DNA from: Magnaporthiopsis rhizophila
Taxonomy: Eukaryota; Ascomycota; Sordariomycetes; Magnaporthales; Magnaporthaceae
DNA: 64,000 nt
Assembly (NCBI GenBank): GCA_003049465.1
Contig: PYSS01000150.1
Location: 21,799 to 85,798, forward strand
Direction: 5' to 3'
Position 1 is the first letter of the stretch. Every line of letters starts with the position of its first letter. Position numbers and translations under genes: made by a program. Below, one piece after another: positions 1-11,503 of the stretch. The notes beneath the pieces were generated by a model. The model made no database searches, was not told the origin of the DNA, and saw only the letters and a program-made list of their open reading frames with translations.

Positions 1-114
1 CGAGGTCGAGCTCGACGTTGTGGACGACGATGTCGTCGTTGGGGTCTGCGCCGCGATCGGGATGGCGGCCAGCAGCAAGCTCACGCCCAGGGGGAGAAGC
101 GAGGAGCGAACCAT
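1..114 (-). CDS. N-terminus of a secreted Ser/Thr-rich protein (partial)
   Basis: The minus strand from the ATG at 114 reads open to the window edge for 38 codons. It begins MVRSS, followed by a hydrophobic Leu/Val/Ile/Ala stretch of about 15 residues and an A-A-Q cleavage-like site, so a signal peptide is clear. The mature start is a run of Thr and Ser, as in the linkers of cell-wall, GPI-anchored or carbohydrate-active secreted proteins. The rest of the gene lies outside the window, so no family can be named. Its promoter would lie just to the right, on the minus strand. Confidence 0.55.
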   Translation of the reverse strand, partial: MVRSSLLPLGVSLLLAAIPIAAQTPTTTSSSTTSSSTS

Positions 115-1439
115 GTTGTTGGTTTGTTCCGGTTTTTGGGACACCGGGGGTTAGGGAGGAGGATGAGGGAGGAGGGAAGGGATGAAGAAGAAAAGAGATG
201 GCGGGGAGGGAAGAAAGAGGTGAGGAGGAAGAGGCCTGGCCGCCTGGGTGCTGGGCAGCTGGACCCTTATTTGACTTCGGGCGGGCCGCTGAGCAGCAGG
301 CATCATCGATTCCTGGCGCCCACCGGGACGCATCCTGACGCCCGCGGGGCGGAGTTGGCATCAGAACCGAACCGATCCCCTCTCCCTGATGCATCGATTC
401 CGGACCCATTTTTCCTTCCAATTGCAGACGATCGCCCGCACTCCAGCAGCAAAGCGACGCGGCCACCAAAAATAGGATTCCCTTATATGGAGCCCGTAAC
501 AGGGATCTGATGGCAGGCATTGGTTTCCGGAATCCCAGCCACGCAGCGGAGTCCCGGCAAAGGCTTGGGCACGTGTCAGTTCTTGACGCGGCCTTGAGCT
601 CTTGACTCTTGGAAAGCTCGATATTTCCCCGCACGAGCTGCCAAGTTCGGGCAACAAGTCCGGTCCAGATCCGTCAAGACGCGGGCCGTTTTGTTGGCGC
701 CAATGCCGAGTGCGCGCCGAAGGGGGAAGGTCGTTACGGTTCGTTGGCTTCTAGCGCTTTGTCGAAATTCCCTCAAAAGTAAAAACTTCCAAATGCCGGC
801 CGATTTTCTGTCGCATTCAGGCTTCCAAATCGGTCCTGGAGTTGACGCATTGACTTGATCTTCCCTCCAGCCACACTTTGCGCTCCGGTGCCGGTGGGGG
901 TTGTTTGATGTCAAGAGGCCACTGCTAAAAACAACACGATCCAAACTTGGCTTTGCCTGAGCCGACAGTGCCGGTGACATCAAACGCCTGCTCCCTGTCA
1001 AGCCAACCTTGCAACATTCTAGAAATCTCTCCAGACGGGGCTCTCGGATCATGTTTAGCACTTCGGCGAGGTCTCGGCTGCCGGCCATAGTCCATAGTTA
1101 GCCTTGCCTTGCCAAATGCAGTCCGAGGCTCAAGTGCGTGTAACATCGACAACCAGTTAATCTTCCGGAGTGGGAGCCGGCACAGGTGTCGCGAACGATT
1201 GATTCCATTCTTATCGAGGAGCTAGTTTTCCGACTCTCGCGCCTGCAGGCCACGAACCCTTTTCGGCTTCATTGTGAGGTGGTGCGGGGAGACGAGACGC
1301 TGGAAGGGGCGAAAGACGTGGAGAGAGGACGCCACCTCGTCTTCCGCAACTATGACTTCATCTGAGTTGCCTAACAGGGCTCATTGTGAAGCCATCACGG
1401 TGATCGCCGAAAAAAAAAAAAAAAATATCCCAGTTATTA
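115..1439. other. Intergenic region, no supported gene
   Basis: Open frames here are short, overlap on both strands and resemble no family. A 16-base A run lies at 1410-1425, directly before the methyltransferase remnant. Purine-rich sequence at about 150-240 is the upstream region of the secreted-protein gene. Confidence 0.5.
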
Positions 1440-1960
1440 ATGGCAGATGAAACACCGACAAACGTCCTAATACCAGTCTCCCACGTGCCTCAACTCGCCG
1501 CCTACTCGCCCCTGGCCCCCTTGACCAGTCGATAGAAGTCGCGCAGGCGCGGCGCCGGATCAACCTCGCCAACGCTTTTGCCTCTATCGCAGCACCACCA
1601 CCCTTGCCGTCGCACCCCCACAGCCACCACGACCGCCACCTGCACCTGCACCCGGTTCCTCGAAATAGGCTGCGGCCAGGGCGACTACACCACCGTGCTC
1701 GCTTCCGCTGCGGGTCCCCGACCACGGTCCGTGACGGGCGTCGACCCGGCCCCGCCCATGTACGGCGCGCCCTTTACGCTAGCGGACGCGCAGGCCGTCA
1801 TCTCGGCGTCCCCGAAGTCGGGTCGCGCATAACCTGGCACAACAGCAGGTCCCTGGACCAGCTGCTGCTGGCTGCAACCACCATCTCACCGTCGGCGTCG
1901 TGGGAGACTGGCACTGTTGTGAGTGGCGGTTTTTTGGGGGAGATTGAGGCTCGGGGCGCA
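1440..1960 (+). pseudogene. Decayed SAM-dependent methyltransferase (N-terminal part)
   Basis: Fragments of one protein lie in successive frames. The ATG at 1440 opens MADETPTNV and runs to a TAG at 1533. The text resumes in another frame at 1529 (RRRINLANAFA). It then shifts again to give LEIGCGQGDYTTVL, the class I methyltransferase motif I for SAM binding, followed by GVDPAPP (motif II region) and SPKSG, ending in a stop at about 1830. It returns to the earlier frame as SRITWHNSRS. Fungal methyltransferases of this layout are about 300 residues long; only about 160 are represented here. At least three frame breaks and no catalytic C-terminus make it non-functional. The frame changes are too close together to be introns. 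Confidence 0.6.
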
Positions 1961-2053
1961 GCCGGCCGGGGGTATCAAGACCATGGGATGTCTGCGCTGT
2001 TGTGCTGAAAGACAAGTTGGAGACGTGACGGGACGAGATCAACAAACACTAAA

Positions 2054-2057
<4 letters not shown>

Positions 2058-2106
<49 letters not shown>

Positions 2107-2113
2107 TTTTTTT
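2058..2113. repeat. CT microsatellite followed by poly-T
   Basis: About twenty CT dinucleotides run without interruption and end in a 16-base T tract. It lies between the methyltransferase remnant and the sulfate permease 3' end. It is a simple-sequence repeat and likely to vary in length between strains. Confidence 0.9.
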
Positions 2114-2326
2114 CCCTAGCGCGAACAGTTCTATAGTGGAAAACCTCGTCTAAACAAAGAAACTTGCATGCAAATGGCAATAAAGCACACAACATTTGTG
2201 ATGACATGCCGCTAGGGTATTCCTTCTATACGCCGCTTCAAACGTGAAATATCGCCTTCAAATCTCTCAATCCCACTTGACTCCTCTGACAGTCAAGTTT
2301 TCTTTTCTCACTCTATAACAACCCCT

Positions 2327-5045
2327 TCACGCAGCAGGCCCAGCGCCGGCGGCCTCCGAGACGGCGGGTGACTCGGTCATGCGCAGAGCCTCGTGCACGT
2401 CATCCACAAAGTGTTCCTCTCCGCCAACGAGCTCGACGATGCCAGACGACACCATGAGCCGCCAGACCTCGTGGTCCTTCCGTCTCCAGGGGCCGCGGCT
2501 GAAGAAGACGCGCACGCCCCTGTCGCTGTATCCCCTGACGATCTCCTCGAGCACCTGGGTGCCGGAGCCGTCCAGGCTTGTGACGCCGTGCATGTCGAAG
2601 ATGACGTTTTGGTTCGAGTCCTCGCGCCGCAGCCGCGGAAGGGCCGGGTGGGCCTTGTTGGTGCCGTACAGCTCGAGCCGGCGCAGTCGCGTCTTCAGCT
2701 CGCCCGTGTTGGCAAAGGTCAGGGGCTCGGGAATCTTGACGATCAGGCAGTTGTCAAAGAACTCCAGCCTCTCCGGGTGCTCCTCCGCGTTCTCGAACCG
2801 GTTCGTGTCGGGGATCCGCCCGAGAATCTGGATGCGAGGACGGGTCGAGTGGCGGATGACAAGGAGCAACGACAGCCCGATCCCGATGGCGATGCCCATG
2901 TTGAGGGAGAAGAACAGGGTGGCCAGGACGATGACAAACATAAGACCCAGCTCCTGCCAGGCCCGGATGCGGAAAAAGAAGAAAATGTCGTGGGGCGCCT
3001 CCTCTATGAGCGACCAAGCGACAACGCTGATGAGGGAGGAGAGAACGGGTTTCTGACGACGTTGTCAGCAGCAGCGACGACAATACAGGAAGATATCTGA
3101 GCTCGAGCCCGGGAGCGCGGGGCAGAACTTACAGGAAGAAAATAGAAAGACTTCAGTCCAAACAGGATTACTATGAGCGAAATCAGGCTGATGAAGAGCG
3201 AGCTCATTGGCGTCTTTCCTCCGGTCGACCGGTTAACCTTGCTCCTCCCGTATCCACCAAACGCCGGCAGGCTCATGAAGCAGGCCCCGACGAGATTCGC
3301 GGCGCCCAGCGCGATGAGCTCCCTGTTTGGACTCAGCTGGATGCCCGGGAAGATGTCCTGACCTCCCAGGCTCTTGGCGGCGACCGAAGACTCGAAGAAG
3401 CCGAGGAGGGCGATGAGGAACGAGGTGCTCATGGCCTCACGGATGAGAGCGAAGTGCGACGGCTTGAACGGCCAGCGGAAGGCAAAGACGCCAGTAGCTC
3501 CCTTGACCTCGCCTAGGATGTGCACGCCTTGGCTTTGCCAATCGAAGTAGTATGCCATCCAGGCCGAGATGACGACCACGATGAGCCGATCCGGGATGTA
3601 TGCGACGCCAGGGTACCTCGGCTGGAGGCGACGCTTCACTTCCCTGGAGTTGCCGGTGTTGTCAGCACGGGTGATCGCCCTTTCCTCCGGGGTTGGGACG
3701 TTGGAGTCCGACGAGAGACATTGGTTGCCAGTTTTCGCTTACCTTGCCACCATGATCACAGTAAAGCTGACCCCAGCCACGATGCAAGTCAGTTTGTGCG
3801 CCTTGTCCAGATTGTTCACCACGAACTTGATCTTATCCATGGGGCTGCCGTGGCCCACGCCGGGCGTGCGTGCGGCGAGCCGGTTGAGGCCCAGTTCGGG
3901 AATGAGCTGGTCTATGGCAATGACTACGCCAATGGCAGAGATGAATCCGCGGAGAAACGGACGGGACAGGACACTGTCTAAGAAACCAATACGGGCCAGA
4001 CCGGCGATAAGAACGGTGGCAGCGGCCAGACCGCTGGCGATGCCGCAAATCTTGGCATGCATAATAGCGTCGTCATCACCAGAGCCCGGCGCGTTGTGGT
4101 CTATGCTAGACTTGACAATGCTGCCGACCAGCAGGGACCCGGCGGCCTCGGGCCCGACCACCATCTGGGGACAGCTGCCCAAAAGGGCGTACACGAGCGG
4201 ACTGAAAACGAAGCCGTACAGCCCATTGATCGGCGGGACATGTGCGAGGTTGTCGGCGAGCGAGAGCGCCATGGGCAGGTACATTCCCGCGATGGTCAGG
4301 GCGGCGACGAAATCGCCTTTTAGATAGGAGCGCTTGTACTGGCTCATCCAGGTGACGCAAGGGATGTAATACGAGAGATACCTAGGGGTTGGAGAGGCAA
4401 ATGTCAGTATCACTTTCGTCGGGCAGCATCTCGCCCAATCAACGCGCAACTGCACGGCCGAAGCCACGGCAAGAATTGGGCGTTGAATCATACGTACATC
4501 AAAGTCGAGTCCTTGATTCCGTGCTGCTCGGCAAGGGCCCTCGAGTTAGCCATCTTCCTGCTCCTGATGCGTTTTGCCCAAATCTTCTTCCAGTTGGGGT
4601 CACCGGCAGCGCCCGCCGCCGGCTCAATGCTCCCGTCCTGGAAAAGCGCACAAGACTCGGAGGGCACGGAGCTCAGGATGCTTGTTGTTGGGCTTGAGGG
4701 ACGCGGAGAGAAGGTGCCGTGGTTGCAGGGGCCCTCGTGTACCTGCTCTCCACGCAAAAGGCCTGTGGTCTCAGTCGGTCCGCGCTTGCCCACTGGCCTC
4801 TGCTCGGTGGGCCCGGCGTTCGCGCGCCTCGGCGAGGCGGGCTCGCCCGCCTTGCCGTCGCCATCGCCGCTGGTGCTCGCGTTGCGCGTGGCACCACCCC
4901 CGTTGCTGCTGCCGGATTCGGGCCGGGTGTAGCTCTGCCGCAAGCCGCTCGGGTTCACAGGGGCGTGGGTGTTGACGCCGCCAGTGCTGTTGCGCGATTG
5001 GAGAGGAGGTCGAGAGCCAGAGCCTGGGGCAGGGGCGGAGGTCAT
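2327..5045 (-). CDS. SulP-family sulfate permease with C-terminal STAS domain
   Basis: Exons 5045-4498, 4381-3743, 3643-3133 and 3052-2327 join in frame to an 807-residue protein. Introns are 116, 99 and 80 bp, with GTACGT, GTAAGC and GTAAGT donors and CTGAC branch sites. About 170 polar, Ser/Gly/Pro-rich N-terminal residues precede a multi-pass transporter core. The core includes a VPPINGLYG motif and a GPEAAGSLLVGS stretch, matching the SulP signature region. The last exon has two more membrane segments and a STAS domain (IFDMHGVTSLDGSG), which in SulP proteins regulates transport. The length and long cytosolic N-terminus resemble yeast YPR003C-type members more than the high-affinity Sul1/Sul2 type. 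The substrate is probably sulfate or a related oxyanion; specificity cannot be read from sequence. The gene looks intact. Confidence 0.88.
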
Positions 5046-5694
5046 GGTTGCCGGCGTCTAGGCGGGTGGCCGCGCAGCACAATCGTTGGAATGAAGTCTG
5101 ATGCGATTGACCGCGATGGAAAAAGGCCACGGCAGGACAATTTCAGCTCGGGTGAGGTCGAGTCGTTTCGGCCCACCGCCGGCAACAGAAGGCGGAACCG
5201 CGACGTCGTAGCTGGGCGCGGGCAGGCAAGGTTTCACTGCTCGCAGCGAGCTCAAGGAAGGCAGGATGGAAACTGGTAAGGCATAGAGTTGATCCGAGAG
5301 TCGAGCACAGTTTTCGTCGGATGTCGGAGTTCTAGCTCGGGGTCGAGGATGAAGAGAGAAGGACGAGATGCCGGCCAGGCGTGCCGACGAAACCCGACTG
5401 TAGCCAGTCGCGGGACAAATGCAGGGAAGATACGGGCGCTGATGCGAAACCTATTCGTATATATACGAGCTTATAGTTGCTAGGAGGTCCGGTGATGCAA
5501 AGCCCGCTCCGTGGCAGCCAGCATCGTGCGGAGAAATAACACTCGAGAGCATCGAGCTCGCGATGGCGGCGGAAGGCTTGCCTCGGCTTGGGGACGCCAA
5601 AATTAACTCAAACGTGAGAGCCTGGATGCGGACCAGGCCCACTGCAGCTATCGAGAGTGGGGGGCTGCTTCAGAAACGCCGGGGTGGTATGGCC

Positions 5695-5697
<3 letters not shown>

Positions 5698-5746
<49 letters not shown>

Positions 5747-5755
5747 CNTTTTTTT
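5698..5755. repeat. Poly-T tract with one undetermined base
   Basis: About 57 T residues are interrupted only by C at 5747 and N at 5748. The N shows that the tract was hard to sequence, so its real length is uncertain. Confidence 0.9.
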
Positions 5756-6533
5756 CGGTTTTTCTTTACCAAACGCCATGACGACATGTCCGAGCCAGGC
5801 ACCCGGTGGGGTGCTCAAGTTACCAATTTTACCCCACATACACCCGCGTTGGCGCAACGCACGTGAGCTGGAACCAAAGCCATGACCAATCGTCGCGGCG
5901 TGGTTGGTTCTACGGTACCTAATGTGCGTCTTGGATCCGTCTCTCCGGTGTCGGCATCGTCGCACTGAGCGTGGCCCCAAGTCAGGCGCGCAAAACGAAG
6001 GACAGCGGTTACTTTATTCCACACACTCTATCCGGCGACCCTGGCGAGGCGTGTTCTCTCCATGAACCTTGATTCGCTTTGAGCATGCCGGTCGGCTCGG
6101 TTCATGCCGTGCTCGGTGGCTCGAAGGTCGTCTGTGCCGCGGGCGACGAGGTGTGTAGGACTATGGGCCAAGTTGGATGGAACATTGTCTTGCCCGAGCC
6201 AAGGTTCGCAAGACTCGGTTATGTGTAATGCCAATGGCGCCCTTGAGTTTCCAGCAGTAAAAGGGACAGGCCCTGGGCTGGGCGTGTACGTAAGTATTGA
6301 GCAACACAGCAGCAGCCTACAAGTCGCCAACTCTAGTGCGGAAATTGTTGGCGGAAAAGCAAGGCATGATAATACGCTAGTCCCGCGGGCATTGGGCTGA
6401 CCACATGCATTTTCATCGCGCTGGCCAGCCTTCCCCTCGCCCTTGCCATGTAGGAGAGAATTCCATGATAATGTCCGTTGAGAGCAATCAGTGTGATTGA
6501 AGTGGCATTCCGCCGCCTCCCACCAAGAAGATC

Positions 6534-6540
6534 ATATATA
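6534..6540 (+). promoter_or_regulatory. TATA-like element of the kinase-like gene
   Basis: CATATATA lies about 60 bp before the ATG at 6598. This spacing places transcription start between 6540 and 6598 and argues against the in-frame upstream ATG at 6478 being the start codon. Confidence 0.45.
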
Positions 6541-6597
6541 CTCCGCGTTTCACCCCGTAAACCAGCTATCGTTCAATTCCCGCGCTTGACTCCAGCC

Positions 6598-8520
6598 ATG
6601 GATCAGGCGACGACCGACGATGTCGACATCGACATCGGACATGCGAAGCCCTGCGAAAACGTAGAAGCAGCAGCGCAGTGGCAGCCGCCGCGCATGGACG
6701 AGCTATTCGACCACTCCCCCATCCCGTCCCTCGTCCTGTCCCCGACGTATACGGCTGTGCGCGCCTCAGAGAGCCTCCTGCGCTCGTGGGGCGTCGCCGC
6801 CGTCCCGCTTGACCTCTGCTCTACCGACGTCTTCGACCTCCTGGCCCGGCACGAGGGCGGGTGGGATGCGCCGCAGACGACCCTGCTGAGATGCACGTTC
6901 GAATCGGCCGTGCGCAAGAGGTCGTGTCGCGAGCTGCGTGCTGTGCTGTCCCCTCCTGGCAATGGGAGCGAGCGGAAGCTCACACTGCGCGTGGTGCCCG
7001 TATTCAAGGGCGACGAGCTGCTCTCTTTTGTTCTGGAGTGGCAGGAAGACTGCACAGACATACCAGACACGACGGGCGCCTCGAAATGGCCCCAAATGGA
7101 AAACTATGAGCTGCTTATAAGAGGTCGCGACACGATGGCGCTCGTCTTGAATCGTGATGGGCTGGTGACTTGGTGCAGCGCGAGCGCTGCCGCAAAGCTC
7201 GGCTGTGAAAGCAAGGAGGTTCTCGGCCAGCACTGGGCCGCGCTGGCGGGTCTGCGCGAGAACGAGGTGTCTGCGCGCAACTGGATCTCCCGACGGGATG
7301 ATCCCAAGAGGGGCTTCTGGGCCGAGGTTCAGGAAGTAGCAATGACGCCGACGGGGTCGGATTCATCTGGGCAATACGAAAGGCTCCTCGTCATCCGCGA
7401 TCTCACCGAGGAGCTGGTGATGGAACGTAAACTGCAAGAAACGCGCCGCTCGACCGCGAGCCTGCTCAGCGGCGGGGACGGGGACTTTGCCGCCCATCCA
7501 ATACTCAGGAAATCGGCCGTTGACGCTGCCGGCATCGTGCGCAAGATCGTCAAGGAGGAGGAGAGCAAGGGCAAAGACGGCTTGCGAACAATCAAGACCG
7601 AGTTCGGGAAGGACATCCCACCGCGGCTGCTGGGGGATCCGGTCGCGTTCGCGCAGATAGCCCGGGCTCTGATCAGCAACGCCGTCAAATACAGCACCAA
7701 AGACGAGTATGTCAGCGTTCGTCTGTACATCATTTTCCAGGACAAAGGGTCTGTAGCCCTCGGCCTCACGGTGACGGATCAGGGAATCGGGATCGACGAG
7801 GACATTGAAAGAACCCTCTTCTCCTCCCACGTCCCTTCCCCGCGGCACACGGCCAGCTGCGAAGCCACCCGCGGCCTCAGCCTCCATCTCGCCGACGGGG
7901 CCGCGCGCGGGATGCACGGGTGCCTCAGCTTCAACCCCAACCACGATGGCGGCAAGGGCACCGTCTTTCGCGCCCAGGTCAAGCTCGCCCGCTGCCCGAC
8001 GGACCCGCCCTGGGTGCTGCCGCCGCCGTCGTACGCGGGCGGCCGCGCGCCGCTGCCGCTCATCAGGTGGATGACGCCGGACACGCGGGAGCACATCGAG
8101 GCCATCGCGCCTCGCACGCGGATACTGTTCGTGGACGACAACTCGATCCAGAGGAAGGTGTTCAAGAAGCTCGTCGCCAAGATCGGCTTCACTGACCTGG
8201 ACCTGGCCGCCAGCGGGCAGGAGGCCGTGGATATGTTCCTGGCCAACCCGCTCGGCTACGACGTGGTCTTTATGGATCGGCACATGCCGGGCATGGGCGG
8301 CGCCGAAGCTACCGAGAAGATCCGCAGCGCCGGGTTCTTGAATGTTCCAATCATCGACATGAACACACTCGCCTGGGGTGATCCGAAACAGAACCAGGAG
8401 GAGGGAAAGCGGACGTGGATAGCAAAGCCCTTCAGCTTGGAAGTCTTGGCACGCACGATAATGGACTGGGTTCCGAAAGAGAGGACGACCTGGCCGGTGG
8501 TTGTCAATTCGAGATTATAG
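6598..8520 (+). CDS. Hybrid histidine-kinase-like protein without a visible H-box
   Basis: A single open frame of 640 residues from the ATG at 6598; an upstream ATG at 6478 lies before the TATA element and was not used. The order is: an N-terminal sensor region, a PAS-like segment at about 175-280 (ALVLNRDGLVTWCSASAAAK), an HATPase domain with N-box SNAVKYS (Asn361) and G1 box DQGIGI (Asp394), then a receiver domain at 507-625. The receiver keeps the acidic pair Asp513/Asp514, the phospho-acceptor Asp560 in FMDRHMPGMGG, and Lys610 in AKPF. Between PAS and N-box there are only about 90 residues and no recognisable His-Glu-Leu-Arg phosphorylation box. The G2 box is altered to RGLSLHLADG. It may work as a phosphorelay modulator rather than a classical autokinase. 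No introns are needed. Confidence 0.8.
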   Translation: MDQATTDDVDIDIGHAKPCENVEAAAQWQPPRMDELFDHSPIPSLVLSPTYTAVRASESLLRSWGVAAVPLDLCSTDVFDLLARHEGGWDAPQTTLLRCTFESAVRKRSCRELRAVLSPPGNGSERKLTLRVVPVFKGDELLSFVLEWQEDCTDIPDTTGASKWPQMENYELLIRGRDTMALVLNRDGLVTWCSASAAAKLGCESKEVLGQHWAALAGLRENEVSARNWISRRDDPKRGFWAEVQEVAMTPTGSDSSGQYERLLVIRDLTEELVMERKLQETRRSTASLLSGGDGDFAAHPILRKSAVDAAGIVRKIVKEEESKGKDGLRTIKTEFGKDIPPRLLGDPVAFAQIARALISNAVKYSTKDEYVSVRLYIIFQDKGSVALGLTVTDQGIGIDEDIERTLFSSHVPSPRHTASCEATRGLSLHLADGAARGMHGCLSFNPNHDGGKGTVFRAQVKLARCPTDPPWVLPPPSYAGGRAPLPLIRWMTPDTREHIEAIAPRTRILFVDDNSIQRKVFKKLVAKIGFTDLDLAASGQEAVDMFLANPLGYDVVFMDRHMPGMGGAEATEKIRSAGFLNVPIIDMNTLAWGDPKQNQEEGKRTWIAKPFSLEVLARTIMDWVPKERTTWPVVVNSRL

Positions 8521-8730
8521 CCAGTCATATTCGTCCTCTCTCCACCATGCAAGATCGCTCCATGGGACCGTAGTAAGCTACTAATAATATTTCGTAATCG
8601 GTTGCGTAAAACATTACATGTGCCTGGGAGTCTAGCGTTTATAATATCGCCCGTGAGATAGATGAACGGAGTGCCGATTACTTCAAGTTCTATAAATGCG
8701 CCGTAAAATGCCATAACCCATTTCGAACGA
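8521..8730. other. Short convergent intergenic gap
   Basis: Two convergent 3' ends share this 210-bp AT-richer gap. AATAATATT and TTATAATA stretches could act as polyadenylation signals for the kinase-like gene and the checkpoint gene. Confidence 0.4.
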
Positions 8731-11503
8731 TCATGTCTCCTCGAACCCAAACACATTGCGCACCCCCTCTCCTTCGTCTGGCGTGACAGCAAGCTCCAGC
8801 AGCTCGTTGGCTAATTCCGCAGTCTCGGAGTCGATCCCCGCCTCCAAGACCAGATCCTCCTCTGCGAAATTGATCCTCGCCAGTGTCAGCAAGTACCTCT
8901 GTGATGCTCCATGCGACGCCGCTAGTTTTGCCGCGACGTTGCTAGAGCCATGAACTCCTCCTACGTCGTTGCCTGGCTCGTCCGAGGGAGTGGCCGTCAC
9001 CAACGTGTGCAAAAGGAGAACCGAGGCCGAGATGAGGGCGTGTAGGAGTGCTGTTGGAGGGTGGCTGTCCTCAATGCTGACGGGGACCGGGGCAGCGTTT
9101 ATAGCTGCCGTTGTCCCAGGGGACTCCTTATTAGGCACGCTGGCGCTCGGCTGAGGGGCTTCCTGGGTCATATTGGGGTCTTCTGGTTCGGCCTGTGGCG
9201 GCGGCAACATAGAGATATCGGGTCCGCCATCGTCATGAAGCGGAGAGGCCGAGGTCGGTATGTCCATATCATACAGCATGTCCATAGCCCCACTGAGGGC
9301 GGTTACAAGCCGTGGGATGGCGTGATCGCTTTGGATCAGTTTGGCTAGACCAAACGAGGTTCGAGCAAAAGTTATCAGGGTCTGCAGAGCCGCGAGCTTG
9401 ACCTCGCACAGGCGCCGAGACCGTTGCGGAGCCCAGCGCGGCCGATCGGAGAGGAAGTAGCTGATGCGGTTGATAAGCACGCTCGCCACGACGTGCACGT
9501 CCTTGGATGCGTCACTGTCCAGGACAATGGGCCCCAGAGAGCTTGGCAAGGCCGAGGTGCGCAAGAGCGCCAGTACGCCGAAGAAATCGTCGGGTTTTTG
9601 CTTATGGGACAGCAGCGTCAGGACAAACTCGGGCTGAAGCATTGTCCAGTACTGTAATAGCGGCGAGGTAGGCTCCTGGCCGTCCACGAGATCCGATGGG
9701 GCGCCCGCGCAGCCAAGCGCGGCGAGGTACATCAAAGCGAGAACGTGGGTCGTGTCGACGCTAGCCAGCATGCGCTGCACGCCCGGGTCCGGGTTGTTCG
9801 ATAGGTCGCCGTCCACGCTTTCAAACCTGGGTATGGCAACGAGGCTGACTGTGGTCTGGGCGACAGGCAAAAGGTACGAGACGATGTGAGGCGCCACTTG
9901 TACCGCCCGTAGCTGTAGAGTAAAGGAAACAAGAGCAACCAGGTCGTAGATGGGTTCGTAGTACTTTTCATGAAGGCACTGCGACCAAATTTCGATGATT
10001 AGGTGGCAGAAGTCGATCAGAAGTCGGATGGGATCCTGAGGGTTCCCCAGTAGCGGCAGTTTGGAGAAGATAAGCGAGGCAAAGGTCTGAGACTGGTCCG
10101 AGGGGAACGAGTAGCGAGCAAAAAGATCAAAGGTCAAGGGGTGCCCGTGTACCGCGCCATGGTCAAGCACGAGTGTCAAGAACTGTGTGCGCAGATAAAA
10201 GAAATGGGAAGGTTAGTACCGGTTCCTGCAATGGTAGAAAGGCGAGTGTGGGCGTATGGACGTCGCTTACATCGAAAGGTAGCCATCCCGGGTGGACGTT
10301 GGAGACGCCTGACTCATCCTTGACAGAAGGACTTCCATCGAGCATGGCCACGTCGTCCGTCTCCAGTTCCAGTAGCGGGCTGTCGACGGCCGGCCGTTTT
10401 CTTTTGCCCTTGGATGGTGTCCTCTCACCCACGGAAAGTATCTGAGGCTGAGAGGCCGCATCTTTGGCCCTCCTGGCGGCAGCTTTGCTTGGGGATGGCA
10501 TCAACTCGATGTCGTCGAAGCCGTCTGCAATCGCCCAGTTTGAACGCGAAACGCCAGCCGCCCCGCCGCCGTTGGCGGCCGCTCCCTTCTTGGGTGTTGT
10601 TGCGCCGCCGGCATCTCTGTCCTTCTCTTTTTTCCCCTTCCGAGTCCTCACACCCCTCTCGTCCCGCAGGTCCTGGCGCGCGAAATGGAGTTCGGTTGCT
10701 ACCGTCTTCTCGGCGGCAATGGCCTGTTCGGCGATGCGTTCCTGGCGAGCTAGCTGGTCTGCATTCTGCTTGCGAATGCGAAGCAGGTCCGCCTCGTGTG
10801 CCTCCTGAGCGTCCCGGAACTTGTTGCGCAACAGGGCCGCCTCTCCCTTGGCAGTGGTGAGCTCCTTCTGCAGACCGTTGAGTCGCGCTTGCAGAGTAGC
10901 AATGATGTTGTCGTTCTGGGAGCCGGCCGGCGCGGGAGGGGCCGCCTGACTGGCGATGCCCGTAGAAAAGTTGCCGAGCAGGGAGCGCCCAGTGGATGGG
11001 GGTGGAGCGAACCGGGTAGGGGCGACAGATGGTCCAGCTGGCCGGACTGGGGGTATTGCACGCGGAGGCGGCGGGGGTTGGAAAGGCTCGGCCCGGCCGT
11101 CGACGACATGTGTATCGTGGGGTTTGCCAAGTTGTGGAGGGCCGGGGTATCGGGGCCGGCTGGAGAGCGACGCAGCTGCGTGGGAGGGACGTTGCTGGTT
11201 TGTCGGCTGCTGGTTCCATTGCCGGCGGTGGTGATGCCCGGCCGTGGGTATTATCCGGGCCTGCTGCTGAGTCGGGAGAGGGTGAGCCGGCTGCTGGGCC
11301 AGCTCATCGAAAACGACCGTGTCATCGAGATCCTCGTCCTCGGCATCAAGATGGCTCTGATGGGCGGCACCCTGCGCTGGTGCCTGGGTTTGGTTGAAGG
11401 TCTGAGCTTGCGTGAACTGGATGGCGTTGTTTTCCAGCTCCTGGAGCACCGTGTCGTTAAGCTCGTCGAAGCCGTCATCCGAGAAATCATCCATTGCCGC
11501 CAC
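8731..11503 (-). CDS. uvsD: ATRIP-type DNA-damage checkpoint protein (Rad26/UvsD family)
   Basis: Exons 11503-10271 and 10182-8731 join in phase to 894 residues. The 88-bp intron has donor GTAAGC and a perfect ACTAAC branch site before CACAG. The N-terminus is acidic and aromatic (DDFSDDGFDELND), as in the RPA-contacting end of ATRIP proteins, and leads into FTQAQTFNQTQ. A proline-rich linker precedes a long coiled coil at about 196-290. A basic segment with SPSK and PSKGKRKRP motifs may be nuclear targeting or phosphorylation sites. The C-terminal half is a helical domain (FLTLVLDHGAVHG and onward) typical of Rad26/UvsD. Such proteins recruit the ATR kinase (Mec1/UvsB) to RPA-coated single-stranded DNA. 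The Neurospora counterpart is known as uvs-3. The gene looks intact and ends in a Glu-rich tail. Confidence 0.82.

Larger units (their letters stand above)
5046..6597. other. Divergent intergenic region between permease and kinase-like gene
   Basis: This region holds the upstream sequences of both neighbours, which point away from each other. A palindromic TATATATA at 5458-5465 is about 410 bp from the permease start. A long T homopolymer sits in the middle. No open frame here resembles a protein family. Confidence 0.5.

Noticed and set aside
2393..3100. Long plus-strand frames across the sulfate permease
   Set aside because: Shadow frames of a GC-rich gene; the minus strand gives a full transporter with introns in phase.
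6478..6597. Upstream in-frame start for the kinase-like protein
   Set aside because: It would place the TATA element inside the coding region, and the extra 40 residues have no sensor-like features.
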